From contig CM036160.1 in assembly GCA_020631735.1 (NCBI GenBank), forward strand, positions 114,434,680-114,498,679: 64,000 nt of DNA. Reading direction: 5' to 3'. The notes below the pieces were generated by a model. The model had not been told where the DNA came from. It saw nothing but the letters and a program-made list of their open reading frames with translations, and searched no databases. Both the position numbers and the translations under genes were made by a program. Below are positions 35,598 to 52,624 of the stretch, piece by piece; positions within the stretch are counted from its first letter, which is position 1, and every line of letters starts with the position of its first letter. The DNA comes from Saccharum officinarum (taxonomy: Eukaryota; Streptophyta; Magnoliopsida; Poales; Poaceae).

Positions 35598-36956
35598 GAA
35601 TCACTAATGATACAAAGGACCCTTCTGTGGATACTTTCCGGACAACCTTGCATATGCTCAAGCACTTTGGTGTTCCTCTGGAGGGTTTGGAGCTAAATAT
35701 TGATAGCCGTGGATCTCCTCCTCTTGGTGGTGGTGAGGTGTTTCTCCGGGTTACCAATATAAATTGCACATTGACGGTGTGTTTCGTTTTGATTTCCTGT
35801 TGATTATATGTCAATTCTGCTGACATTGACATCTGATGCTAACTACTTTCACAGGCAGTAAACTGGGTAGATGAAGGTATGGTGAAGATGATAAGGGGTG
35901 TTTTGTTCTCCACTAGAGTATCTCCACAATTGGAAAACAGAATTATATATGATGCACGTGGAATCTTCAATCGCTTAATTCCTGATGTTCATATACACAT
36001 GGATCATAGATCTGGTTCTGCTGGTGGGAGGTAGTTTTCCATTCCTATTGTATTTTGATAACTGCATTCTTTCCTGTTGTCTCTTGTGACTAAGAAATTG
36101 CCAGTTTTTTTTCAACTTTTCTTTGATATGTGGCAGGTCACCTGGTTATGGTATATCATTAGTTGCTGAGACCACCACGGGATGCCTGCTCTCTGTAGAT
36201 GTCACTGTGAGTTATCCTAGTGTTAATGAAATAAATGAAGAATCTGAGAAGCCTGAGCTGACTTCTCCAGAGGATCTCGGTGTTCAAGCTGCATCAATGC
36301 TACTAGAAGAGGTGGCTCAAGTAGGTGTTGTTGACTCTACACATCAGGTCTGGTTTTTTATACAAGCATTCTCATTGTCTTTCTGAATTGTGCCTGATAA
36401 CTTATCTTTGTTATGTACATATGTTTGTTATTCTTGATGATGGCACTATATCTTGTTATGTGCTCAGTGAAGCTTAGACATGGGGCAGTGCAGCATTTTG
36501 TTATTTTGGCAGGTTTGTGTCTAGCAAAGCAGTCAAGCTGCAAGCTGTACATGGCCTGTGGATAACTGGATTTGAAAATGTTTTTCAGCAATCTACTTTT
36601 CTTACAAATTGATGTCCTCTCTTGAACTGACAGTGCTGTACATTTGTGTTTGCCCATCTTAAATTAATTGTTGTCTGTTCTGGAAATTTTCCATGCATAA
36701 GTTACAGAAGTTTTTTGTTTAGTGAGCTTCTCTTAAATGCTTGCAGGGCCTCCTATTTATCCTGTGTGCTTTATGCCCACCTGATGTATCAAAGGTTCGT
36801 GTGGGACAGTCGACTCCATGTGGTATAGAGACGCTTTGAAACATCAGAGATTTTCTTGACGCCAAGTTCATCATCAAGCCTGATCCCAATTTGAACACCG
36901 TTACGTCATAATGTGTTGGCGCGGGAGTGAAGAATCTTGCTCGGAGGATTTCATAA
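35598..36956 (+). pseudogene. RCL1: RNA 3'-terminal phosphate cyclase-like (RCL1), truncated copy
   Basis: The remnant covers the C-terminal two thirds of RCL1, an 18S rRNA-processing factor of the nucleolus. Exons: 35598-35776 (GITNDTKDPSVDTFR, SRGSPPLGGGEVFLRV), 35855-36030 (STRVSPQLENRIIYDARG), 36137-36347 (SPGYGISLVAETTTGCLLS, EDLGVQAASMLLEE) and 36747-36956 (GLLFILCALCPPDVSKVRVG). All introns keep GT/AG and join in phase, so this is a DNA-level duplicate, not a processed copy. The first exons are absent; upstream is a LINE fragment and the gypsy LTR. An in-frame TGA at 36837-36839 replaces the arginine expected in ETLRNIRDFL, and a second stop (TAA, 36909-36911) precedes the conserved end at 36956. 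Not functional as it stands; a complete RCL1 probably exists elsewhere. Confidence 0.88.
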
Positions 36957-38192
36957 GCAACAGGACCATTAATCTGATCAAGGATTGATGACGCATCAAG
37001 ACACTACTATGAGACCCTGTTTGTAACTGCAAACAACAGTGTAGGAGTTTCCCTTAGCTGCTCCTGCTGAAATTTTGTTTGAGGTCCATGGTATGTCTTA
37101 TTCCCCGATGTACATCAGTATTAGAATGGACTGTTCTGATCATGATGCCCTGTACAGTCGACACATTTTTGTATCACATTGCTTCACTCCCATCTATTTT
37201 TTCAGTTTCTATTTCCCAAGACATGATGATACATACAAATGAAAAAGAAAAGGAGGCAAACGTCCGCAGACTAAGTGTTGGTATTAGCACATGAAATTGG
37301 TTTGATCATACTGTCCTGTGGGTTTTGGAATCCACTTGTGTGATAGTAGCAGTAGGTTAGTAGGCACATGAAACCAGAAAAATTGGAGTTCCTCAAGGCA
37401 CGCTGGTGGCGGTGGGCAGTCAGGTATCACCGTATCAGTGAAAGTATAGTCAGAATGTGACTGATATCAATACTAGAAATCATATCACTGATTAGACCAA
37501 GCGTGATTCATAGAGAAGGAACTTTGTTGTCTGTTCACCGCAGCATGTATGGTCAAGTAACTCTGTTGTATGTTCACCTGCTGTATGTATGGTATGGTCG
37601 CATCATTCAGGTCCAGCTGTGCCCATGTACTGATGTATATACACATGAAAAAACATCTGGTCTTCGCCGCTATGAAAATCCCCTCATCTGTACACCACTG
37701 GGTAATAAACATGTGGCAGTATGCAATATTAGCTCCTGTTTGGTTCAGCGCTGGGCTGCCTGACTTGAGTTGCCTGCCCAGGGTCAGAGGGGCGCTTACA
37801 CATGAGGTTATCGGCAGTGGTTGCAGCAGCATAAGATGGCAACACTTTCTCCTAGGCAAATGCAAAGTAGAGCATCCAGATCCGGCACAGGACCCAGCCA
37901 CAAGACTGGGATGGTGAGCCTTGGGTTGTCGGCAGTGGAGATCCTAGCGTATGGCTAGCAAAAACTCACTGTAATATGAAATATGGTATAATTCAATACA
38001 AATTTCAGTAACATTACTATAAAATTCTCCAAATGGTTAGATAACAAAAAATATGCAACCTATGAAGACCTAAAGCACTTCTCACAGAGCATAGATAAAT
38101 ACATACATCACTGATGTTACTGACAGACATTCAACTCTAAATTGTACATTGATCACTGACAGACAATAACATTTCAGCTCAGAAGATTCATT
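36957..38192. other. Intergenic, nothing recognised
   Basis: 3' flank of the RCL1 remnant, then ordinary sequence. Short frames near 37485-37917 show no domain, signal or splice support. Confidence 0.45.
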
Positions 38193-39027
38193 TCAATGGT
38201 GACTACATAGAAGAGTACATCTTTCAGTCGTTGAAGAGCAGTGGCGCCTCCTTTGGCTCATAGCTTCGAGGTACTTTGAGTTCGGCTTCCAGTGGCGCCT
38301 CCTTGGGCCCATAGCCTCAGGGCTTCCCTTGCTTTCTTTTGAACTGGCCAGCTTCCGGCCTGCACATTGGGATAAAAAAAAACGTCAGGAGCATTGGTGA
38401 AACTGACATCAATGAGCTAAGGGTGTGTTCACCTCGCGAAAAGCAGGTGAAAAGTTACTGTAACATCTTTCGTTGTTATTTGGCAAAATTTGTCCAATCA
38501 TGGACTAACTAGGCTCAAAAGATTCGTCTCGACATTTACAGACAAACTATGCAATTAGTTATCTTTTTTACCTACATTTAATACTCCATGCATGCGTCGA
38601 AAGATTTGATGTGATGGATGGAAGAGGAAATATTTTGGGTTGGGATGGGAAAGTGAACACACCCTAAAAGGTTGAACTACCCAAGAAGAATTCACAATCC
38701 CCAACAAATACTGCAGCTACACACACACACACCAAAATAAAAAAACGAACTTGTGGAGATTATCACGCCGTATACCTTGCTGTGGACAGCTTGGCGAGCC
38801 TGCGGTCGACAAAGTCATTCGTTGCCGATCCTCCATGTACTCAGCGGGCAAGGGGGACGTGGGCAGCAGGTCTGCCGGAGGGGCAGTGCTATTGCAGCTG
38901 GTGCCTGGCACAGAGCACATCGAGGCAATGGAGGATGAGCAGCCAAGGGACAGACCAGGGCTAGGCTCCCCAGCCCCTCTCCGATCGTTGCCCAGAGACG
39001 CTGGCCCTCCATCTTGGTCCAACCCTC
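38193..39027 (-). CDS. Two phase-compatible exons of an unrecognised gene
   Basis: Exon A (39027-38776) begins after the acceptor TGCAGCTGCAG and ends at a donor AAG/GTATAC. Exon B (38359-38193) begins after AATGTGCAG and ends in TGA. They join in phase to about 139 residues. Exon A is rich in serine and proline, with a run of small residues around SVPGTSCNSTAPPADLL. Exon B is basic and contains a short internal repeat, EAMGPRRRH and EAMSQRRRH. I do not recognise the family. No upstream exon was found within the next kilobase, so the 5' part is missing or unrecognised. The intron holds a Tourist MITE. The long open frames may be chance in GC-rich DNA; the matching splice phases are the main support. 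Confidence 0.35.
38421..38664. mobile_element. Tourist-like MITE
   Basis: A 244-bp element with perfect 12-bp inverted ends GGGTGTGTTCAC and GTGAACACACCC, flanked by TAA at 38418-38420 and 38665-38667. Confidence 0.87.
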
Positions 39028-39789
39028 CTGCAGCTGCACAAAAGAAAACAGAACGAATTAGTCAACCAAAAGGAGACATTAGGACTTTTTTTTTTCTTTA
39101 TTCCAGCCAACTGTCTGTAGTTCTTTGGGAGCACAAATTTTAGTTATCCCAGTGCATTAAACTAAGGTAAACAGAAGTTCATGAGCCATTATTATTATTT
39201 TGATTGTCTGCAACAAGTCGACACCACAGTGCTAGGCTTATCAGAGGAGGAAGCAAAAAAAAAAAAAAAACCTTACATAGCTTCAATGCGGTTCTACATG
39301 TTTTTAAGAAAGACATACTCCTAAACCTTTTAAGGTATGGCTATTCAACTCACAGGACTCAGTGCTTCATTAAATATCTATCTGATTTTCCAGAAAAAGG
39401 GGATTAGGATCCTCTTTTTTATGTTCAGATATTCTATTCGGTCGACCGCTTAATTGCTCGTCGATCTTAAGCCGGACTGTATCATCATTAGGTCAGATGG
39501 CGTTTCACTACTCCTTTTTATGTGAAGTACTCTATTCAGTTAACAATAGAAAACATAATGAAAGAACTCAGTTGACCAATCACTCTGGCATGTCTTCCAT
39601 TGCTTGGTTCTCAGCTTTCATGTGCTGATTTTCTTTATTTTTCGTCTCGTGAAGTTATAAATTTTCCTTTTTTGGGTAGAGAGGACAGTGAGGGAATTTT
39701 CCTATCTGCAAGCACGATTCTTTTACATAATTAACTTTTTTCAATTAGTGAAAATACGTGACATTTGAATTCACTATCCATTCATTACA

Positions 39790-39960
39790 GGATTGCTACA
39801 AAAGGATGGAGACATTGATGAAGATGTTAGACATAGAATTTCAGCCTCTGCTTAAAAAAGTTAGGCATATAATTAACTATCCATTCGTTTGCTACAAAAG
39901 GATGGAGACAAAATGATGGAGATATTGATGAAGATGTTAGGCATATAATTAACTTTTCGT
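39790..39960 (+). mobile_element. Two small RTE LINE fragments in tandem
   Basis: 39790-39850 matches the RT region of the intronic LINE (about 4115-4180, opposite strand) around GGAGACATTGATGAAGATGT. A second, shorter and rearranged copy lies at 39893-39955. Both are on the plus strand and too short to code. Confidence 0.72.
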
Positions 39961-40050
39961 CTACGTTTAATACTTCATGCATGTGTCAAAGATTCGATGT
40001 AATGGGACGAAAAGTAAAAATTTGAAATTTTGAAGGCATCAGGCCTTGTT

Positions 40051-40300
40051 TAGTTCCCAAAAAATTTTGCCTCTACTCATCACGTCGAATGTTTGCACGA
40101 ATACATGGAGTATTAAACGTAGACGAAAAAAAACTAATTGCACAATTCTCGGAAAAATCGCGAGACGAATCTTTTAAGCCTAATTAGTCCATGAAAAGTC
40201 TTAAATGCTACAGTAACCAACATGTGTTAATGACAGATTAATTAGTATCATTAGATTCGTCTCGCAGTTTTCTAACGGGTTATGTAATTTGTTTTTTTAT
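40051..40300. mobile_element. Truncated MITE with GGCCTTGTTTAGTTCCC end
   Basis: GGCCTTGTTTAGTTCCCAAA starts a very common grass MITE; the interior has the usual ACGAATCTTTTAAGCCTAAT and ATTAGTATCATTAGATTCG. The mirror end is missing. Related sequence also lies just left, at 39955-40050. Confidence 0.6.
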
Positions 40301-40691
40301 TATTATTAACCGAAAATCCCTTCCGATATCCTCCGACACATCCGATACGACACTCATCAATTTTCATTTGGCGAACTAATCGCAGCCTAATCAAGGCCCA
40401 GATATGAAGATCAAAGACAGAAATGCAGTAGCATGGTTGCTGACTAGCCCTGATCTTTTCAATTTCAACCAAGGGCATCACATTTGCGCGATATTCACAG
40501 TAGAAACCTCAAGTTTCTCATCAGTTGCTACAATTACCCCCAAATTGACAGGATGACACAGTTTCCCTGGCCATATTGTGGATTAAAAAAAACTCAAGCT
40601 ACCTATATAGACAAATTCCTACGATCTCATTCCCCCAACCAATTCGGCTCGATCTACCACCTTACATGTAGGACCAGGCGAGCAAATTTGT

Positions 40692-41608
40692 TCACAGCCT
40701 CTGCTTCTCGCCGCCGGTCGGCCTGCCCGACGATGACGCGACCCTCTTGACAAAATCGGCGAAGAAATCCGCGTAGTTCGGCCCCGTCTGCAGCCGCACG
40801 AGGTTCGTACGGTATGGGATCAGGATCGTCTTCAGTCCTGAAAGCACGCACGCACGCATCGCCCCACCAATCACTCAATCGACATACTAGGTTTCAAGGC
40901 TACGGCCAGTGCGAGGATTGGCAACGGAGAATTGGACTCACCGAAGATGCACATGGCGCGGTAGATGGTTGCGGCGGCGATGCCGTCGCGCGCGGGCGTG
41001 CGGCGGCTGCCCTCGAGGCAGCGGAGGAAGGCGAGGTCGGCGCGGAGGAGCTGGGCATGGTCGTGGGTGTCGTAGGCCATGTCGTGGCAGTAGCAGCAGA
41101 AGTCGAGGTGGTCGACGGGGCGGCGGTCCCAGAGCACGGAGCCGGCCTCCTTGCCGCTGGACCAGTTGGGCCCGCAGTAGTGGCCGTAGCGCGGGAACAG
41201 CTTGGACAGCCACGCCCGCGCGCCACCGTGCCACGGCAGCTGCGCCACGTACGGCCGGAACAGCGGCACCGCGCACCCCACCAGCTGTCGCGCCTCCGCC
41301 TCCGCCTCCTGCTCGGCCGCCCTCCGCGCCGCAGCGGCGGAGGCGGCGGGGTGGGCCGGCTGTTTCGGCGGGCCCCGCCGCCGCTCGCGCCAGAAGGGGA
41401 TGAGGGAGGAGAGGAAGGCGGCGAGCGGGTTGGACGCGCCGCCGGGCCGCGCGGGGGGCGCCGTCGCTGGGACGGGCGTCGCCGTGGTCGGGGTCGGGGT
41501 CGGGGTCGGCAGGCGACGGAGGAGGACGGCCGCGGGGTTGAGCCGGAGCGCCGGCTTTGAGGAGCCCGACGGCGGCGCGGAAGGCGAGGAGGAGGAGGTG
41601 ACCTCCAT
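40692..41608 (-). CDS. Phospholipase A2-like protein, 2 exons
   Basis: Exon one 41608-40942 (donor TTCG/GTGAGT) joins exon two 40837-40692 (acceptor GCTTTCAG) for 270 residues. The phospholipase A2 core is clear: the calcium-loop-like YGHYCGPNWS at 141-150 and the catalytic CCYCHD at 171-176 with His-Asp. Such enzymes release the sn-2 fatty acid from phospholipids using calcium. The protein is longer than classic 12-14-kDa plant secretory PLA2s, and the first ~110 residues are alanine/proline-rich with a TPTPTPTT run and a hydrophobic patch (61-73) but no clear signal peptide. This resembles the separate plant PLA2-family group typified by At4g29070. The frame stays open upstream to 41962, but only as GC-rich, proline-rich sequence; the ATG at 41608 gives the expected length. 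Confidence 0.82.
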
Positions 41609-42410
41609 TGCCGCGGCGGCCGACGCCGCCGCAGCGCGCGAGGCGGTGGGGATCCCGCCAGTTTTCTCTCCCGGCTGTCTTCTTCGCCTGCTCGCTTCGT
41701 GCGGCGGTGGCGTGTGGATGTGCGGGCGGTTCGCCGGATTTGGGCTGGGTGGCGGATGAAGGAAGGATCTGTCTGGGGATGGCGGGTCGCCTCGCCTATT
41801 TCCGTGCGCTGGTTTTGTTTTCGTGTCGGCTGTGACCTGACGCGTGGTGTGCAGACTCGTCTCGGGCGACAGGCGGGCCGGGGGACGGAGAGCGGCGGCC
41901 AAGTGGTAGCCGGGTAGAGTCAGGCAGTCCGGCGGGCGATTAGAAGGCGAAACGGTCGCCATGGCAGTGTTAGATGAAGCGCTGGTGACCGGTAAATTCT
42001 ACAGTGAGCAGAGAGGCTCCCACACGTACACAAGCATAATTTTTCCAGTCGCTTCCTTGTGATCAACAAGGATTCAGCATTGCCGAGTATATATACTGAA
42101 GATTAATGGATGATAATCCGTGGAATTAGTTTCCACAGTGACAGTGTCAAGACAATGATCATTGATCAGCAGGGGGTCAACTCCATGTATGTTGTACACA
42201 GCAAAGAATATATTTTGAGCTGTATAATCCAATATATGAGCGATCGGCTAGTTTCCTTTGGCACTGCATTACACCAGGCTCAGGCTCATCTTAAAATCTG
42301 ATCAAAAATTGGTCACCAGGGGTGGCGTCAAAATAGCGCCAAAAGAACCACTGCACTTCAAAAAAACTTTTGGGGGGGGGGGGGGGGGGGGCGTGTCCCG
42401 CGTGCTCAAT
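41609..42410. other. Region between PLA2-like and NTRC genes
   Basis: It holds the upstream region of the PLA2-like gene (GC-rich to about 41960), then AT-rich sequence and the 3' untranslated end of NTRC. No separate gene supported. Confidence 0.5.
42372..42391. repeat. Homopolymer of 20 G
   Basis: An uninterrupted G run, 20 bases past the NTRC stop codon. In the NTRC transcript it would read as 20 C. The exact length should be treated as uncertain in an assembly. Confidence 0.9.
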
Positions 42411-48070
<5,660 letters not shown>

Positions 48071-49230
48071 CGCAAGTGGCGAGGGGGGAGGCAGCGGGGG
48101 TGCTGGCTGCCTGCTGAGTTGGTGGGCGGAGAGGAGGATGTGGAGCGGGAGGAGGCCGGTGGATGAATGAATGGATGGATAGGTGGGGTGGGTGGGTGGG
48201 GGAGAGCGCGCAGGACTGCAGGAGCGCAACTGCGCAAGCCAGATACGCGAGGCTCAGGCTCACTCGAGCGAAAAAAAAAAAAATCTCCTTGTTTGTGTCG
48301 GCCTGGCCTGTCCCCACCTCACCATTGTCGTTTCCAGTTTATATAAGCGTTTGGCAGAGGTTCACTGTCGAAAAAATTAAATTCGGGTCTGTTTTTGGTA
48401 AAGCTCTTCTATATATGCCCTAAAGCTCAAGTTCTCATCTATCTATACATATATGAATCCTGCACCTCTTCTCAGACATTCCCTGACGGTATTGCTTTGC
48501 ATATTATTGTTACTGCTATATTTCAAAGACGTCGGTGCTATTTTGTTTAGAGTTGCGGTACTCTTGTATCAGGTGCATATGTGCTACTACTCACACAAAA
48601 AGTACCACTTACCTATTTGGTTGTTGGTTTTGGGAAATAACTCTGCTCTTGTCGACAATGGAGCACACGGTTGCGCATGGCCTATGGAGGATCTTCGTTG
48701 ACCCTCGTGAAAGGCTGATACGGAAAAACATCCAAATTCGGCAAGCCTGAGTGCGAGGGAGAGCCAGAAGCACAAGATCACCCAGTACAGGGGTGGAAGG
48801 ATCAGCTTGAGGGCGAAGCACACCGAAGTGAAGCACTCACCTGCTACGTTAGCTCTGGGATAGATTGTTGTTGTACAGAAGGAAGCTAATCATCTGCTGC
48901 TCATCCTTTTTTGTCAGTGGATTAGTTTCTTGTTTTTTTATGCGATCATCCATGCTGCAATAATTCTTATTGTAGCATAGTTCGAACCAGGAGCAAAGAT
49001 TTTACAGGAGCCTGTTTTGTTTAAAGTGCTTCGAAGCATAGAGAATGTGACCATGTCCAAAAGCATCACCCCTACTTGGCTGTGAGACCGCACGAGCATC
49101 AATATTTATTCTTCTTCTCATGTCTTGTTCATTAACAATATAAACATGAAAATATAAAACATACATACATCCAGCCACCCACGACATATTATTTATCTCA
49201 TATTACAAACTCATGTCTCATATTACAAAC
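48071..49230. other. Region between NTRC and the BLE2-like gene
   Basis: NTRC upstream region (GC-rich to about 48240) then AT-rich sequence with the 3' end of the minus-strand membrane gene. A possible NTRC TATA box, CTTATATAAA on the minus strand, lies at 48338-48347, some 270 bp before the ATG. No further gene supported. Confidence 0.4.
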
Positions 49231-50887
49231 TTACATGGTAAGGTTGCTTCGGATAACTACTGCTAGCTTCCTTGCTTTTTGGCTGCTGAACCTGTCCTCC
49301 GAGATGGCTGAAAGTTTGTCAGCAGGATCGGATATTCCTTGAGCTTGTGCCTTAGTGTTGCACCAATCTTTCCACTGATGCTCGAGAGCCTGCCCAGAAA
49401 CTGGAGTGCTGATTCCATCAGAAATCTCTTTTTTTTGCGCCACCACCGCCTCATTCGTGTTCTGCTCCTGCATATCATTGCCATCATTTCTGTAGCTGGT
49501 AAATTGTATTATCTTGGGGACGAGGTCATCTGCTGCTTTGGTGATCTCTAGGCAACTGTTGTGAAAATCGTAATTACTGTTACTAGCCAGTCTGTCAAAA
49601 AATGACAGTGCTAGTCCAGGGAGACTATCCTGGCTCTCAGTCTCAGTTCCATCACTGTCAGCGTCGAGAAGGGCAGAGAATGCTTGCATTGCCCCGGGGA
49701 TTGAGACGACACGGAACGTCCCGGCAAGGGCAACAGTAACCTTTGCAGCGAATAATCTGATTGCTGCGTCCTCTGAGCTCCTCCACTCTAGCATGCTGAT
49801 CAATCTAGCTATTGCATTTGCATCTTTGTGGAGCTTTGAAAGGAGTTGTGTCCTTGATGGCTCCTCATGCAGAAGATTGTAAATCATCCAAACCCCATGG
49901 AACTGCAGCTTCGGTAAGTCTGATCTTATGGACTGAATAGCGAAGTTGTCGAGGCTGATCTGCTTCCGAGCAACAATCTCTCTTTCCATGCACTTCTCCA
50001 TAGCATATTCGTAGTACAAATTGACGGAGTCCACTCCACGGTAGCCTCTGAATCCACCCTGACGGGCAAGATATCTCCGAGGGAGGAATGAGAACATCTC
50101 TAGCATGCACGATACAAGGTAGAGTATACCTTGACCAAGCACCATCACGTAGAAAATATCAAGAGATGGTGTGAGGTTGATCATGCTCTCATGTTGCTGT
50201 GCCTCACTTCCGCCGCCGCTGTAATCATGTGGTACAAGACGCCTCAGGGCAATTGCGACTCTCACAATTGCAGTTGGGAGTAGTAAGTTCCCAAATGACA
50301 CACATAATAAAGCATATGCTTGGAAAATGGTCATAATAATCCGTTCCCTAAGACTGTCATGGATGAATACCAGCATGACCAGCTCAGCAAACATGCAGAT
50401 GTTCAGAATAATTCGACGCCAAAATACGTATTTGTTTCCCAGACCGGCATCTACTAGCCTGCTGAGTGTAAGGAGAAGCACAGCTACCAGTAACAGTGTG
50501 AACATGATCCAATTGACTACCATGTGTGATTGCTTTGTGGAGGCGGCCTTCAATAGTGACGGGACAAGTAATAGAACTGCAGCAAAGGGGCTACCCAAGG
50601 ATATGAAACGACGAACCTGTCCTGGTACATGTTTGAGAACTCCAGGAGACAATAATTTGCCAATTACGGCGGTCAATAATACCGCCGTAGCCATCAGTGC
50701 GTAAATGAGTTTCCGAATCCAAACTGCCCATCCAGAGCCATAAGCAGACCCGCAGAGATAAGCAAGCAACTCCAAAACTTTGCAAATGCAAGCCACAACA
50801 ATCAAACCACTCCATCCGAGGGGTCTGACCGAACCCCTGCTGCGGAAGAAGATTTGGTAATCCATCCGGTTATCCCGACTGTACATC
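49231..50887 (-). CDS. Multi-pass membrane protein with armadillo-like C-terminus (BLE2-like)
   Basis: A single large exon. The acceptor TTACGTTTTCAG ends at 50888, and an ATG starts one base into the exon (50886), giving 551 residues to the TGA; the frame reading further upstream is intron. About seven hydrophobic segments fill the first half, for example GLIVVACICKVLELLAYLCG, WIMFTLLLVAVLLLTL and FYVMVLGQGILYLVSCMLEM. The second half (from NLYYEYAMEKCMERE on) is soluble and leucine-rich with helical repeats such as LISMLEWRSSEDAAIRLFAA, suggesting an armadillo-like fold. This layout resembles the grass-expanded family named after rice BLE2 (brassinolide-enhanced); I am moderately sure of the family and do not know its function. 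A 5' exon must exist but is not visible before the truncated retrotransposon starting at 51340. Confidence 0.72.
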
Positions 50888-51339
50888 CTGAAAACGTAAT
50901 AATTAAGCAAAAAGAGGCAGCAACATGAGACCAACAAAACAGACAAGAAAAAACATCATCATTCCTTGTTTTCTATCCTCCATCCCGAAATGTAATGTTT
51001 TAGTATCGTCCCTGGTTAAAACTCTATTAACTTTGCAGTGTAATGGCTGCCTTCGCAGTGTATTTAATTTAAAATACTACATACATGCGATCAGCTTCAC
51101 TTTGATCTGTGCACTGAATTGGTCCTGCTTAGAGGCCTCCTGTTTCTTTATGTATTAAAATTAATGTTTTTACTTTTTATCCCAGATATGGGTGTTATTA
51201 GGTGATTTGACAAATGAATATACACAGCATACCATGGTTTTGTTATCATGCCTGCGACTTTATATCCAGTCTTAGTTAATGACATGCTCTGTTACTACAG
51301 ATTGTCTTTAAGTTTTTTTAGACATGGTACCTTTTGAAG
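50888..51339. other. Presumed first intron or 5' flank of the BLE2-like gene
   Basis: AT-rich, with no recognisable exon on either strand. Confidence 0.4.
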
Positions 51340-51482
51340 GTAACTCTTATAATAGATACAATCTGAAATGTTTTCCATGTTGGGGTGGAACTAACACTGG
51401 AGGATTTGTTAAATAACTCTTAATTTCATCTAAGGCTAATTGTTGTTCATCCCCCATTTAAATTCCTGATCGGCTTTCAATT

Positions 51483-52523
51483 TTAATAATGGACTAAAAG
51501 CCTTGATCTTCCTGACAAATTAGATATGAATCTTCTGATGAAATTAATCTTACCGATCAAGGATTGTAATTCAGTTTTATCGGCAGGAGCAACAATCTTG
51601 TTGATTGCCTCAATAGATTTTCTACTAATTTCAATACCCCGCTGATGTACCATGAAACCCAAGAATTGTCCTGCCGATACACCAAATGCATATTTATTAG
51701 GATTCATCTTTAATCCATGTTTTCTTGTGCACTCCAATATCTTCTGTAGATCGGTTAGATGCTTTGTGATGTCTCCAGACTTAATCACTATGTCATCAAT
51801 GTAGATTTCCACCAACGTGCCGATATATTCATGGAAAATAAAGTTCATAGCTCTTTGATAAGTAGCACCGACATTTTTCAAACCAAATGTCATAACTATC
51901 CACTCAAATAATCCCACATGTCCTGGACATCTAAAAGCAGTCTTAGAAATATCTTCTTTAGCCATGAATATTTGATTATAACCTGCATTACCATCCATGA
52001 AACTGATAATCTGATGCCCTGCTGCAGCATCAATCAACAAATCAGCAATCGGCATTGGGTAACCATCCATCGGTGTGGCCTTATTGAGATTCCTGAAATC
52101 AATACAAACACGAAGTTTCCCATTTTTCTTGTATACAGGAACCACATTAGAAATCCACTCTGCATATCGACACTGCCGAATAAACTTTGCCTCAATTAAT
52201 TTAGTTATTTCGGCCTTAATATCAGGAAGTATATTAGGATTGCAGCGGCGTGCCGGCTGCTGATGTGGCCGAAATCCAGATTTAATAGGCAACCGATGTT
52301 CAACTATAGATCGGTCTAACCCAGGCATTTCAGTATAATCCCAAGCAAAACAATCTTTATATTCCTTTAACAAATTAACTAGTTGTTGTTTACACTTAGA
52401 ATTTAACTTAGCGCTAATAAAAGTGGGTCTTGGCCCATCGCCTTCACCAATATCTACTTCTATTAAATCATCTGCCGATGTAAATCCTTGACCTAATTTT
52501 CCATCATCGGCAAATCTATCCAT
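51483..52523 (-). pseudogene. Gypsy reverse transcriptase region
   Basis: The frame shows VYKKNGKLRVCIDFRNLNKA, FMDGNAGYNQI, KTAFRCPGHVGLFEW, FGLKNVGATYQRAMN and the catalytic IYIDDIVIKS, in the order of a Ty3/gypsy reverse transcriptase of the Tat group. It runs into a stop after FISNLSG, but in the next frame RNase H-like coding continues to about 51340, so one frameshift lies near 51520. Confidence 0.87.
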
Positions 52524-52624
52524 TAAAACTCTTCTTTAGAACCGACTGCTTGGATCGGTAGAATTTCGTAATCGGCAACCTTGAGGAACTCTTTTTCCCA
52601 AGCTTCTCCTAATATGCACCTAGT

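Noticed and set aside
41609..41962. N-terminal extension of the PLA2-like protein to 363 codons
   Set aside because: The added 118 residues are low-complexity proline/arginine sequence; the ATG at 41608 fits the family better.
50888..50946. N-terminal extension MSVLLVSCCCLFLLNYYVF of the BLE2-like protein
   Set aside because: The sequence is a pyrimidine-rich intron end with a strong acceptor at 50888-50889; the reading is fortuitous.
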